This document shows positions 18,244 to 26,515 of a stretch of 64,000 bases of DNA, one piece after another. Each line of letters begins with the position of its first letter. Position 1 is the first letter of the stretch. A model generated the notes under the pieces. The model had not been told where the DNA came from and ran no database searches. It saw only the letters and a program-made list of their open reading frames with translations. Both the position numbers and the translations under genes were made by a program. Where the stretch lies: positions 310,001-374,000 of the forward strand of contig NZ_PVZV01000004.1 of the NCBI RefSeq assembly GCF_002995495.1. Reading direction: 5' to 3'. This stretch comes from Actinocorallia populi. GTDB lineage: Bacteria > Actinomycetota > Actinomycetes > Streptosporangiales > Streptosporangiaceae.

Positions 18244-20469
18244 ATGAACTTCACCCTCGATGAGGACCAGCAGCAACTTCAGGCACTGGCGGCGGGGCTG
18301 CTGGCCAAGGAAGCGGGCCAGGAGCGGCTGGAGGCCGCCGAGAAGTCCCCGGAGCCCTACGACCCCGCGCTGTGGCGGGCCTTCGCGCAGGCGGGCCTGC
18401 TCGGCGTCACCCTGCCGGAGGCCGCGGGCGGCGCGGGGCTCGGCGCGATCGAGTACACGGTGCTGCTGCGCGAACTGGGCAAGGCGGTCGCGCCGATCCC
18501 GGTGTACGGGTCGCTGGCCGCCGCCGCCGTCATCGGCGCGCACGGCGACGCGGAGCAGATCGCCGCGCTCGCCCCGCTCGCGTCGGGGGACCTGGTGCTG
18601 ACGGTCGCGCCCCGGATCCTGCGCGAGATCACCGAGGACGGCGGGAGGCTGACCGGCGTCGCGGCGTTCGTACCGTTCGCCGAGCAGGCCGAGAGCGTCC
18701 TCGTCCCGGTCGGCGAGGACGCCTACCTGGTGCGGATCGCCGACGCGAAGGTCACCGCGCAGCCGTCGGCGTCCGCCGAACCGCTCTCGCGGGTCGAGCT
18801 GGCGGGTGCCCCGGGCGTGAAGGTCGGCTCCGGAGCCGCCGCCACGCTGCGGCGCTACGTCACCATGGGCGCGGTCGCCGTCGCCTCGGGCGCCGCCGAG
18901 GGCGCGCTGAAGCTGACCACCGAGTACATCAAGACGCGCGAGCAGTTCGAGCGCAAGCTGGCCCAGTTCCAGGCCGTCACGATGCAGATCAGCGACGTCT
19001 ACATCGCCAAGCTGGCCCTGGAGGTGAGCGTCCTGGCGGCCGCCTGGCGGCTGGCCAACGACCGCGCGGACACCGACGAGGTGCTGGCGATCGCCGCCTA
19101 CAACGCCACGGACCCGGTGGTGAAGGCGCTGTACACCTGCCAGCACCTGCACGGCGGCATCGGCCTGGACGTCACCTACCCGCTGCACCGCCACTTCTAC
19201 TGGATCAAGCAGTGCAGCCACATCCTGGGCGGCCCCGAGTCCCAGCTGGACGCGCTCGGCGCGCTCGTGCGCGACCCCGCGCCGCAGGACGAGAGCACCC
19301 CCGAGACCGACGGGCTGCTGATCGACCTCACCGACGAGCAGAAGGCACTGCGCGCCGAGCTGCGCGAGTACTTCACCAACTGCCTGACGGCCGAGGAGCG
19401 CGAGCGCATCGACGCCGACCCGTTCGGCGAGGCCTACATCGAGCACACCCGCAAGCTCGGCCGCGACGGCATGCTCGGCGTCGCGTTCCCCGAGGAGTAC
19501 GGCGGCCGCGGGTACGGGCCGATGGAGCAGCAGATCTTCGCCAACGAGATCGCCCGCGCCCAGGTGACCTACCCGCTCATCACCCTCAACTCCGTCGCGC
19601 CGACCATCATCCACCACGGCACCGAGGAGCAGAAGGCGTTCTACCTGCCCAAGATCCTCGCCGGGGAGTGCCACTTCGCGATCGGCTACTCCGAGCCGGG
19701 CGCCGGCACGGACCTGGCGTCGCTGCGCACCAGCGCGGTGCTGGACGGCGACCACTACGTCGTCAACGGCCAGAAGATCTTCACCTCCGGCGCGCACACC
19801 TCCGACTACGTCTGGCTGGCCGCGCGCACGTCCGACGAGGGCTCCAAGCACAAGGGCATCACGATGCTCATCGTGGACTGCAAGGACCCCGGCTACTCCT
19901 GGACGCCCATCGTCACGATGGACGGCAGGCACCACACCAACTCCACCTACTTCCAGGACGTCCGCGTCCCGGTGGAGAACGTCATCGGCCAGGTCGGCAG
20001 GGGCTGGGACCTCATCGTCGACCAGCTCAACCACGAGCGCGTCACGCTCGGCCCGGCCGGGAACATCGGCGGCCGCTTCGAGAAGTTCGCCCGCTGGGCC
20101 CGCGAGACCGGCATGCTCGACGAGCCGGGCGTGGCCCGCGAGCTCGGCCGCGTCTACGCCTACTACCGGGTCAACGAGCTGCTCAACTGGCAGGTCGCCG
20201 CCAACGCCTCCCTGGGCTGGCTGGCCGCCGCCGACGCCTCGGCCACCAAGGTCTACGGCTCGGAGCGCATGCAGGACGTGGGCCGCATCGTCGCCGAGGT
20301 CCTGGCCCGCCACGGCGACCCCGGCGACCCGGAGACCGCCGCCCAGATGGACCAGATCGACCACCTGGTGAAGGGCGCGCTGGTGCTCACCTTCGGCGGC
20401 GGCGTCAACGAGGTCCAGCGCGAGATCATCGGAATGCTGGGCCTGGGCCTGCCCCGCGCTCCCAGGTAG
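18244..20469 (+). CDS. Fused acyl-CoA dehydrogenase, ChsE1-ChsE2-like (FadE28-FadE29 in one chain)
   Basis: A 741-residue protein with two complete acyl-CoA dehydrogenase domains. Residues 1-355 resemble FadE28/ChsE1 (for example QHLHGGIGLDVTYPLHRHF and SHILGGPESQLDALGA). Residues 362-741 resemble FadE29/ChsE2 (LGPAGNIG, RVNELLNWQVA, LTFGGGVNEVQREIIG, and the final PRAPR). In mycobacteria these are separate subunits of a heterotetramer that dehydrogenates the three-carbon steroid side-chain CoA ester. Fused dehydrogenases such as FadE34 are the alternative. ATG at 18244 has GGAAGGA upstream. The hydratase fusion follows 47 bp downstream. KstR-type control is likely. Confidence 0.85.
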   Translation: MNFTLDEDQQQLQALAAGLLAKEAGQERLEAAEKSPEPYDPALWRAFAQAGLLGVTLPEAAGGAGLGAIEYTVLLRELGKAVAPIPVYGSLAAAAVIGAHGDAEQIAALAPLASGDLVLTVAPRILREITEDGGRLTGVAAFVPFAEQAESVLVPVGEDAYLVRIADAKVTAQPSASAEPLSRVELAGAPGVKVGSGAAATLRRYVTMGAVAVASGAAEGALKLTTEYIKTREQFERKLAQFQAVTMQISDVYIAKLALEVSVLAAAWRLANDRADTDEVLAIAAYNATDPVVKALYTCQHLHGGIGLDVTYPLHRHFYWIKQCSHILGGPESQLDALGALVRDPAPQDESTPETDGLLIDLTDEQKALRAELREYFTNCLTAEERERIDADPFGEAYIEHTRKLGRDGMLGVAFPEEYGGRGYGPMEQQIFANEIARAQVTYPLITLNSVAPTIIHHGTEEQKAFYLPKILAGECHFAIGYSEPGAGTDLASLRTSAVLDGDHYVVNGQKIFTSGAHTSDYVWLAARTSDEGSKHKGITMLIVDCKDPGYSWTPIVTMDGRHHTNSTYFQDVRVPVENVIGQVGRGWDLIVDQLNHERVTLGPAGNIGGRFEKFARWARETGMLDEPGVARELGRVYAYYRVNELLNWQVAANASLGWLAAADASATKVYGSERMQDVGRIVAEVLARHGDPGDPETAAQMDQIDHLVKGALVLTFGGGVNEVQREIIGMLGLGLPRAPR

Positions 20470-20475
20470 CGGGAC

Positions 20476-20497
20476 GCCCCGCCGGAGACGGCGGGGC
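20476..20497 (+). terminator. Hairpin between the dehydrogenase and hydratase genes
   Basis: GCCCCGCC and GGCGGGGC form an 8-bp stem with a 6-base loop, followed by TT. It begins 7 bp after the dehydrogenase stop. It may reduce rather than stop expression of the hydratase gene, which follows in the same direction. Confidence 0.5.
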
Positions 20498-20516
20498 TTG
20501 CGGATAGAAGGGTCGC

Positions 20517-21377
20517 ATGCACGAAGAACTGGTACGGACGGCCGAGCGCCTCGCCGCCCTGGGAGAGCAGCCCGCGCCCGAGCCCCCGGACGCGGTGAAC
20601 GCCGCCATGATCCGGAACTGGACGCAGGCGCTCGGCGACACCCGCGACTGGGGCGACGAGGCGCCGCCCGCCATGGCCCAGGTCTGGTCCATGCAGGGCC
20701 TGAGCGACGCCGCGAAGGACTCGCCCGCCGCGGAGGTCCTGCGGCTGCTCGACGCCGGCGGCTACACGGGCGTGCTCGGCACCAACTGCGAGCACGCCTA
20801 CGACCGCCCCGCCCGGCTCGGGGAGCGCCTGCGCGCGACCATGCGCCTCGGCGACGTCGTCGGCCCCAAGCGCACCGCGATGGGCGAGGGCTACTTCGTC
20901 ACCTGGTACGAGAGCTGGTACGCCGGGGACGAGCGCGTCGCCGAGATGCTCTTCCGGATCCTGAAGTTCCGCCCGGCCGCGTCTCCGCCGAGCCCCCCGG
21001 CGAAGACGCCCGCCGCCGCGCCCGTCCCGGCGAGCGACTGGCCGCCGCTGACGATCCCGCTGACCCCCACGTTCGTCATCTCCACCGCCATCGCCACCCG
21101 CGACTTCACCCCCGTCCACCACGACGTGGCCCTGGCCCGCGCCCAGGGCTCCCAGGACATCTTCCTCAACATCCTCACCACCATGGGCCTCATCCAGCGC
21201 TACGCCCTCGAGGCCCGTCCCGACGCCGTCCTCGCGGGCATCAAGATCCGCCTGGGCGTCCCCGCCTACGCCGGGGACGCCCTCACCCTGACCGCCACCC
21301 GTGACGGCGACGCCCTCGAGGTCCTCGGCACGGTCAGTCTCGGTACCCATGTGAAGGCCGCCGTGACCTTCCGCTGA
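20517..21377 (+). CDS. Fused MaoC-type enoyl-CoA hydratase, ChsH2(N)-ChsH1-like, lacking DUF35
   Basis: A 286-residue double hot-dog protein. Residues 1-150 are a FAS1-like/MaoC N-terminal domain as in ChsH2. Residues 153-173 are a Pro/Ala linker. Residues 174-286 closely resemble ChsH1 (ISTAIATRDFTPVHHD, GSQDIFLNILTTMGLIQRY, IRLGVPAYAGD), with catalytic Asp196 and His201. In mycobacteria ChsH2 and ChsH1 are separate chains, and ChsH2 carries an extra C-terminal DUF35 domain that recruits the aldolase Ltp2; that domain and an ltp2 gene are both absent here. It likely hydrates the 17-ene side-chain CoA made by the upstream fusion. Confidence 0.82.
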   Translation: MHEELVRTAERLAALGEQPAPEPPDAVNAAMIRNWTQALGDTRDWGDEAPPAMAQVWSMQGLSDAAKDSPAAEVLRLLDAGGYTGVLGTNCEHAYDRPARLGERLRATMRLGDVVGPKRTAMGEGYFVTWYESWYAGDERVAEMLFRILKFRPAASPPSPPAKTPAAAPVPASDWPPLTIPLTPTFVISTAIATRDFTPVHHDVALARAQGSQDIFLNILTTMGLIQRYALEARPDAVLAGIKIRLGVPAYAGDALTLTATRDGDALEVLGTVSLGTHVKAAVTFR

Positions 21378-21450
21378 AAGACCCGCCGCGCCCGTGCCGA
21401 CTCCCCCCGTCCAGGGAAGGAATCCCCTGGTCGGGGGATGAGGGGACGCG

Positions 21451-22116
21451 GTGTACACGCTGCGGGATCGGGGGCGGGAGCTGGCCGTGGCGGCCTGGAG
21501 GTCGGGCCGCCGGCAGCGGGCCCGGCTGCTGGTGGACGGGGAGCCGGTCGGAGACCGGGTGGTCGGGCCGCTGCGGACCGCGGTGTTCGAGCTCGGGAGG
21601 GCGGCGGACGAGCGGGCCCGGGGCGGGGCCGTGCGGCAGCGGGTGCGGGTGCGGTTCCTGTGGGGCGGGCGGGTGTGGGCCTGCGACCTGGTGGAGACCC
21701 CGGTGAAGCGGAGGCGGCGCGGGTCCGTCGTGACGGGGTTCGTGCCGCCGGAGGGGACGCTCGTCCACCGGCGGCACGCGTTCCAGGAGCGGCATCCGAA
21801 CGTCTACGCGCTGCGGCACGTGGTGAACGAGGTGGTCGTGGTCACCGCGGCGCTGCTGGGACTCAGCGCGCTGGTCACCGCCTTCTTCGAACGGCTGGTG
21901 CCCAGGATCGACTGGTCGTGGCTGCCGGAGTTCCGGCTGCCGGACTGGGACCTGCCGGACATGCCGGATGTGGATCTCGACTGGCTGAACTACGCGATCC
22001 CGCTCCTCGTCGCGCTGATCATCGCGCTGCGGGAGGTCGGGCGCCGCCGCAGGCGCCGGGAGCGCGAACGGCGCTTCACCGAGGAGCGCGGGGAGGGCGG
22101 ACGCGACGGGTGTTAG
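21451..22116 (+). CDS. Membrane protein of unknown family, copy 1 of a tandem pair
   Basis: A 221-residue protein I do not recognise. The N-terminal 80 residues are predicted beta-rich (YTLRDRGRELAVAAW, RARLLVDGEPVGDR). Two hydrophobic helices follow at about 130-148 and 182-196. Between them is a Trp/Asp/Pro stretch, WSWLPEFRLPDWDLPDMPD. The C-terminus is a highly basic Arg-rich tail. It is a clear paralogue of the protein at 22364-23293. GTG at 21451 lacks a strong ribosome site. A membrane-surface binding role is a guess. Confidence 0.6.
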   Translation: MYTLRDRGRELAVAAWRSGRRQRARLLVDGEPVGDRVVGPLRTAVFELGRAADERARGGAVRQRVRVRFLWGGRVWACDLVETPVKRRRRGSVVTGFVPPEGTLVHRRHAFQERHPNVYALRHVVNEVVVVTAALLGLSALVTAFFERLVPRIDWSWLPEFRLPDWDLPDMPDVDLDWLNYAIPLLVALIIALREVGRRRRRRERERRFTEERGEGGRDGC

Positions 22117-22121
22117 GGCCG

Positions 22122-22144
22122 CCCGCCCCTTCGTGCCGGGCGGG
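22122..22144. terminator. Bidirectional hairpin between convergent genes
   Basis: CCCGCCC and GGGCGGG form a 7-bp stem with a 9-base loop just after copy 1 of the tandem pair and directly against the stop of the 47-residue minus-strand gene. It could end both transcripts. Confidence 0.45.
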
Positions 22145-22288
22145 TCAGCCGTACCACCTGACGGCCCACTCGCGGTCGATCTCCTTCTGGTCGGGGAGGG
22201 GCTCGGTGCGCTCCAGGACGGGCTGTGTGGCGATGGTGTCCTCCAGCCGGACGTGCTCGGGGAGGGTCTTCCAGCGGTCGTCGCTCAT
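22145..22288 (-). CDS. Small conserved-looking protein, 47 residues
   Basis: ATG at 22288 opens a 47-residue frame, SDDRWKTLPEHVRLEDTI, ending EIDREWAVRWYG. The composition is balanced, Trp-containing and coding-like, and a GGATGGAGG site precedes the start, though close to it. It lies on the opposite strand between the two copies of the membrane protein pair. I do not recognise the family. Its position suggests it may have been carried along with the duplication or has a linked role. Confidence 0.6.
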   Translation of the reverse strand: MSDDRWKTLPEHVRLEDTIATQPVLERTEPLPDQKEIDREWAVRWYG

Positions 22289-22363
22289 ACCTCCATCCTG
22301 CCCGATCGTTACCCGATCGGGCAGAGGGGAGTGATTCGGGAACCTGGCGGTTATTCTTGGAGT

Positions 22364-23293
22364 ATGCATTCCATTAATGAGGGAGTGGCCCGCTACACGC
22401 TGCGCGACCGCGGGCGCGAGCTGGTCGTGGAGGCGTGGGAGGCGGACGGGAGGCAGCACGCCCGGCTGCTGGTGGACGGGGAGGCCGTCGGGGAGAAGGC
22501 CGTCGGGGTGCTGGAGGACGCCAAGTTCGACCTCGGGGAGGTGGACGAGGAGGGCAAGGCCGTCCAGCAGCAGGTGAAGGCGGGGTTCTGGTGGGGCGGC
22601 AAGGTGCGGGAGTGCATCCTGCAGGACGTGCGCGCGGGCGACGAGGAACTGCGGAAGCGGACCCTGAAGACGCCGTTCGTGCCGCCGGAGGGGACGCGGG
22701 CCCGCAGGCGGTACGAGATGCGGGAGCGGCACCCGAACCTCTACGCCATGCGGCACGTCGCGCTCGAGGGGCTCGCGATCGTGGTGGGCTTCCTGGGGAT
22801 CGGCGCGCTCCTGTCGGCGTTCTTCGGCCGGCTGCTGCCGAGCATCGACTGGTCGTGGCTCCCGGACCTGCCCGACCTGCCCGACCTGGACCCGCCGGAC
22901 TGGCTGCGCTACCTGAGTCCGGGCTACTGGATCCGCCGGCTCTGGCCCGACGACTGGAGGCTGCCGGACATCGACCTGTCCTTCCTGCCCGACTGGGACT
23001 TCGGCTGGCTCAAGTACGTCATCCCCCTCCTGATCGCCCTGGGCGTCGGACTCCAGGAGACCGAACGCCGCCGCAAGCGCCGCGAGCGGGAGCGGCGCTT
23101 CGAGCGGCCCGGCACCCGCCCGGAAGGCGAAGTCCGACCGGAAGGGGGCGCGCCGGTGGCGGACGACGTGCGAACGGCGGACGATGCTCCGACGACGGGT
23201 GACGCGCGGTCGGCGGGCGACGCGTTGACGGCGGATGATGCTCCGACGGCTGGAGACGCGCGGGCGGAGGACGGCGCGCAAGCGGAGAAATGA
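22364..23293 (+). CDS. Membrane protein of unknown family, copy 2 of a tandem pair
   Basis: A 309-residue paralogue of the protein at 21451-22116. The shared N-terminus reads YTLRDRGRELVVEAW and ARLLVDGEAVGEK. Shared central motifs are VPPEGT and RHPNLYAMRH. It has two membrane helices with an expanded LPDLPDLPDLDPPDWL-type loop between them. Residues beyond about 250 form an acidic degenerate repeat tail (ADDAPTTGDARSAGDA, ADDAPTAGDARAEDG) missing from copy 1. TATTCT at 22352-22357 sits 6 bases before the ATG, suggesting a leaderless transcript. Function unknown. Confidence 0.65.
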   Translation: MHSINEGVARYTLRDRGRELVVEAWEADGRQHARLLVDGEAVGEKAVGVLEDAKFDLGEVDEEGKAVQQQVKAGFWWGGKVRECILQDVRAGDEELRKRTLKTPFVPPEGTRARRRYEMRERHPNLYAMRHVALEGLAIVVGFLGIGALLSAFFGRLLPSIDWSWLPDLPDLPDLDPPDWLRYLSPGYWIRRLWPDDWRLPDIDLSFLPDWDFGWLKYVIPLLIALGVGLQETERRRKRRERERRFERPGTRPEGEVRPEGGAPVADDVRTADDAPTTGDARSAGDALTADDAPTAGDARAEDGAQAEK

Positions 23294-23444
23294 CGCGCGG
23301 GCGGGAGTCGTACGGGCGGGAGGCCTGCGAGCGGGTGGCGTGCGGGCGGGGACGGCGCGCAAGCGGAGAAATGACGTGCGCGCGGTGGACGGGGCACGGG
23401 GGGAGAGGACGGCGCGCAAGCGGAGGAATGATGTGCGGGCGGGA
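23270..23444 (+). repeat. Triplicated 3' end of the membrane-protein gene
   Basis: A unit starting GACGGCGCGCAAGCGGAG and continuing AAATGACG occurs at 23270, 23351 and 23408; the first copy includes the stop codon of the membrane protein gene. The third copy has GGAATGATG in place of AAATGACG. Spacing is 81 and 57 bp, and the sequence between copies is itself GCGGGCGGG-like and degenerate. It looks like slippage or duplication of the gene's repetitive tail into the intergenic space. Confidence 0.75.
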
Positions 23445-23494
23445 CCCGGGGTGCGGGAACGGGCGGCTCACGGGGCGGCGGTTAGGGTGGGACG

Positions 23495-24082
23495 GTGCGA
23501 ACGGTCGATCCAGCGAAGCACGCGGCACGACGCGGGCAGATCCTCGACGCGGCCGCGGGGGTCTTCGCGGTCAAGGGGTTCGAGGCGGCGACCGTGGCGG
23601 AGATCTGCCGGGCGGCGGGCGTGGGCTCCGGCACGCTCTTCCATTACTTTCCCGACAAGGCCACCGTCTTCCGGGCGATCTTCCAGGAGGACCACGAGCG
23701 CATCCTCGCCGAGCTCGCCGCCCTCGACGACACCGATCCGGTCGCCGGGTTCTGGGCGATCGTCGACCTGCTGGCCCGGGACGCCGCCGAGCCGGCGGCG
23801 GGCGGGCTGGTCATCGCGCTGCTCGGCAGGCTCCCCATGGACCCGCGGCTCGCCACCGTCCTCGTGGCCGCGGAGGAGGCGGTGCTGGCCCGGCTCACCG
23901 GGTTCCTCACCCGGCTCCAGAAGGAGGGCGGGGTCGATCCGGACCTGCCCGCCGAGCACGCCGCCCGCTGGGTCAGCTCGATCATCGACGGGCTCTACCT
24001 GCGCTGCGGCGATCCCGGGTTCGACGCGGAGCGGGAGCTGCGCACGCTGCGCACCGTCCTGACCCGTTTCCTGTTCCGTTAA
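23495..24082 (+). CDS. TetR-family transcriptional regulator
   Basis: A 195-residue TetR repressor. The HTH domain is GQILDAAAGVFAVKGFEAAT then EICRAAGVGSGTLFHYFPDK. The ligand domain (about 70-195) is not assignable to a known subclass. TAGGGT at 23483-23488 stands 6 bases before the GTG start, a pattern of leaderless actinobacterial genes. The histidine kinase gene begins 10 bp downstream in the same direction, so they may be co-transcribed, though that gene also has its own possible leaderless promoter. Targets unknown. Confidence 0.85.
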   Translation: MRTVDPAKHAARRGQILDAAAGVFAVKGFEAATVAEICRAAGVGSGTLFHYFPDKATVFRAIFQEDHERILAELAALDDTDPVAGFWAIVDLLARDAAEPAAGGLVIALLGRLPMDPRLATVLVAAEEAVLARLTGFLTRLQKEGGVDPDLPAEHAARWVSSIIDGLYLRCGDPGFDAERELRTLRTVLTRFLFR

Positions 24083-24092
24083 CTTGGCGGGT

Positions 24093-25592
24093 ATGACCGG
24101 CGGGAAAGCCAAAAAACACCCCATCTGGGACATGGCGTTGTTCGCCGTGCTCGCCGCCCCCATCGTCGCCACGCTGCCGGACCGGCCGGCGGAGCTCTGG
24201 ACGCAGGGCGCGGGGCTGGCCGGTCTGGCGCTGGCGGTCGGGATCTCCCGGAGGCTGCCCGCGGCGGCGCTGGCCATCGGCCTGTCGCTGACGGCCCTGC
24301 ACGGCAACTTCGTCTTCGGCGCCCCCGTCTTCGCCTGCCTGGCCGGTCTGCGGATGGAGCGGACCAGGCCCGTCGCTCGGGCGCTCGCCGCGGTGTTCGC
24401 GGGCGGGGCGCTGCTGAACGTGGTGCGGGGCGTCGAGGTGACCACCTGGTTCCCGCTGACCGTCTGGCTGGTGCTGCTGGGCGTGCTGCCGTGGCTGGCG
24501 GGGCGCTGCTGGCGGCAGTACACCGAGCTGGTGGCCGCCGGATGGCAGCGGGCCGAGCAGCTCGAACGCGAGCAGCGGATCATCGGGGAGCGGGAACGGC
24601 TGCGGGAACGTTCCCGCATCGCCGAGGACATGCACGACGCGCTCGGCCACGAGCTGAGCCTCCTCGCGCTGCGCGCCGCCGCCCTGGAGGTCGCGCCGGA
24701 GCTGCCGGAGCGCTACCAGAACTCCGCCCGCGAGCTGCGGGAGGGCACGGCCTCGGCCACCGAGCGGCTCCAGCAGATCATCGGGGTGCTGCGGGAGGAG
24801 CCGGAGGCGGCGCGCACCCGCCCCGCGGGCGAGACGGTCGCCGACCTCGTGGAACGGGCACGTTCCTCCGGCATGGCCGTGGACCTGGCCGAGACGGGCG
24901 GGCCCGCCCCGCTGCTGGCCGATCTGGCCGCGCACCGGCTCGTCCAGGAGGCGCTCACCAACGCGACCAAGCACGCCCCGGGCGCGCCGGTGCGCGTCCG
25001 GCTGAGCCGGGAGTCCGGCGAGACACGCGTCGAGGTCGTCAACGGGCCTCCTCCGGCCGGGCCGCTGCCGGGCGCGCCGGGAGGGCGGCTCGGGCTGATG
25101 CGGCTGCGGGAACGGGTCCAGCTGACGGGCGGGACCTTCGAGGCGGGCCCCACCGGCGAGGGGGGCTTCGCCGTCCGCGCCTGGGTGCCGCACGCCGCCG
25201 CCCCCGTCGCGGGGCGCCCGGACTCCGAGTCGGCGGCCCACCTGGCGTCCGGGCGGCGCAGGGTGCGGCGCGGGCTGGCCGCGGCCGTCGCCGTCCCGGC
25301 GGTGCTCCTGGCCCTCCTCGGTGCGATCATGGCGGCGTACCACCTGTACGTCACCTACGCCTCGGTGCTGTCGCCCGCGGACTACCGCCGGGTCGAGCTC
25401 GGCCGGACGCCCGGCGAGCTCGACCCGCTGCTGCCGTCCCGGCAGGCGCCGCTCCCCGAGGGCGAACGGCGTCCGGGCTGCCGCTACTACCACGTGCGCG
25501 CCGAACCGCTCGGCGGCGGCGACGTCCACCGGCTCTGCTTCACCGGCGGGCGGCTCACGTCCAAGCAGACCCTGCGAGAGGGAGAACGTTGA
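24093..25592 (+). CDS. Sensor histidine kinase with an extra C-terminal membrane helix and external tail
   Basis: A 499-residue HisKA_3 kinase. The N-terminal 150 residues form about five membrane helices. The phosphoacceptor is His181 in EDMHDALGHELSLLA; the HATPase N-box is VQEALTNATKHAPG with GGRLGLMRLRERV later. Uniquely, after the ATPase domain (ends about 365) comes a further hydrophobic helix, about 393-415, and an 80-residue tail predicted outside the cell (LGRTPGELDPLLPSRQAPL, two Cys) resembling a short SmpA/BamE-like fold. ATG at 24093 was chosen over TTG at 24084. Its TGA overlaps the response regulator TTG. Confidence 0.87.
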   Translation: MTGGKAKKHPIWDMALFAVLAAPIVATLPDRPAELWTQGAGLAGLALAVGISRRLPAAALAIGLSLTALHGNFVFGAPVFACLAGLRMERTRPVARALAAVFAGGALLNVVRGVEVTTWFPLTVWLVLLGVLPWLAGRCWRQYTELVAAGWQRAEQLEREQRIIGERERLRERSRIAEDMHDALGHELSLLALRAAALEVAPELPERYQNSARELREGTASATERLQQIIGVLREEPEAARTRPAGETVADLVERARSSGMAVDLAETGGPAPLLADLAAHRLVQEALTNATKHAPGAPVRVRLSRESGETRVEVVNGPPPAGPLPGAPGGRLGLMRLRERVQLTGGTFEAGPTGEGGFAVRAWVPHAAAPVAGRPDSESAAHLASGRRRVRRGLAAAVAVPAVLLALLGAIMAAYHLYVTYASVLSPADYRRVELGRTPGELDPLLPSRQAPLPEGERRPGCRYYHVRAEPLGGGDVHRLCFTGGRLTSKQTLREGER

Positions 25593-26236
25593 TCCGGATA
25601 CTGCTCGCCGACGACGAGCCGCTGATCAGGGCCGGAGTCCGCGCGATCCTGGCCGCGGACCCGGAGCTCGTCGTCGTCGCGGAGGCGTCCGACGGGCACG
25701 AGGCGGTCGCGCGGACCCTGGAGCACCGCCCCGACGTGATACTGCTCGACATCCGCATGCCGCGCATGGACGGCCTGGAGACCGTCGCGGAGCTGCGCCG
25801 GGTCGCGCCGTCCACCGCCGTGGTGATGCTGACGACGTTCTCCGAGGACGCCTACATCGCCCGCGCCCTGGCCGACGGCGCGGACGGCTTCCTGCTGAAG
25901 ACCGGCGACCCGAAGGAGCTGCTCACCGGCGTCCGCGCCGTTGCCGAGGGCGGCGTCTGCCTGGCCCCGAAGGTCGCCCGCCGCGTGGTGAGGGAGCTCG
26001 CGGGAGACCGCCTGAACCGGGGCGCCGCCGCCCGCGAACGGCTGGAGCGGCTGACCCCCCGGGAACGCGAGGTGCTGGCGCTGCTCGGCGAGGGCCTGTC
26101 GAACGCTGAGATCGCCCGGCGCCTCCACCTGGTCGAGGGCACCGTGAAGATGCACGTCAGCTCGATCCTCGTCCGGCTGGAGGCGTCCAACCGCGTCCGC
26201 GCCGCGATCATCGCGCACGAAGCGGGCCTGATCTAA
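25589..26236 (+). CDS. NarL/LuxR-family response regulator
   Basis: A 215-residue response regulator. The receiver domain has ADDE near the start and the phosphoacceptor Asp54 in VILLDIRMPRMDG. The LuxR HTH is LTPREREVLALLGEGLSNAEIA with LVEGTVKMHVSSIL. The start is TTG at 25589, overlapping the kinase TGA by 4 bp and preceded by GAGGGAG, so translation is coupled. It is the partner of the kinase upstream. The regulon is unknown; the downstream P-type ATPase gene is separated by a 279-bp gap and need not be a target. Confidence 0.92.
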   Translation: MIRILLADDEPLIRAGVRAILAADPELVVVAEASDGHEAVARTLEHRPDVILLDIRMPRMDGLETVAELRRVAPSTAVVMLTTFSEDAYIARALADGADGFLLKTGDPKELLTGVRAVAEGGVCLAPKVARRVVRELAGDRLNRGAAARERLERLTPREREVLALLGEGLSNAEIARRLHLVEGTVKMHVSSILVRLEASNRVRAAIIAHEAGLI

Positions 26237-26515
26237 GCCGCCCGTGGGCGGAACTTCGATCGGGGGCGTGCAGGAGCCGGTGCCGGGAACGGGTGAGGTC
26301 TCCGGGAGGGAGCGGGCAGGTGTGGCGGAGGACCGGGCCAGGGTAGGTGTTGATCTGCCGGGCGGGCTTCGTCGGCGGTGGTGATGAGGGGATGAGCGTC
26401 GTGCAGGACGCGAGTGGCGGCGATACCGTTCAGGAGACGGATCTGCACCCGGTCTTCGCCTGCGGACCGCACGGCCGGCATGCCGAGCAGCCCGTGGACG
26501 ACGGCCAGGGCTGAG
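26237..26515. other. 279-bp gap without a firm gene
   Basis: Neither strand has a convincing gene. The minus strand keeps a short coding-like stretch at about 26360-26500 (LLGMPAVRSAGEDRVQIRLL), which could be a remnant of a lost gene. The 3' part must hold the promoter of the P-type ATPase. Confidence 0.4.

Noticed and set aside
17986-20364. A 792-codon minus-strand frame across the acyl-CoA dehydrogenase
   Set aside because: It is the antisense shadow of a well-conserved gene and has no recognisable motif.
26360-26500. A short minus-strand gene in the gap before the P-type ATPase
   Set aside because: Only about 45 coding-like residues remain without a clear start, ribosome site or family. 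It is recorded only as a possible remnant.
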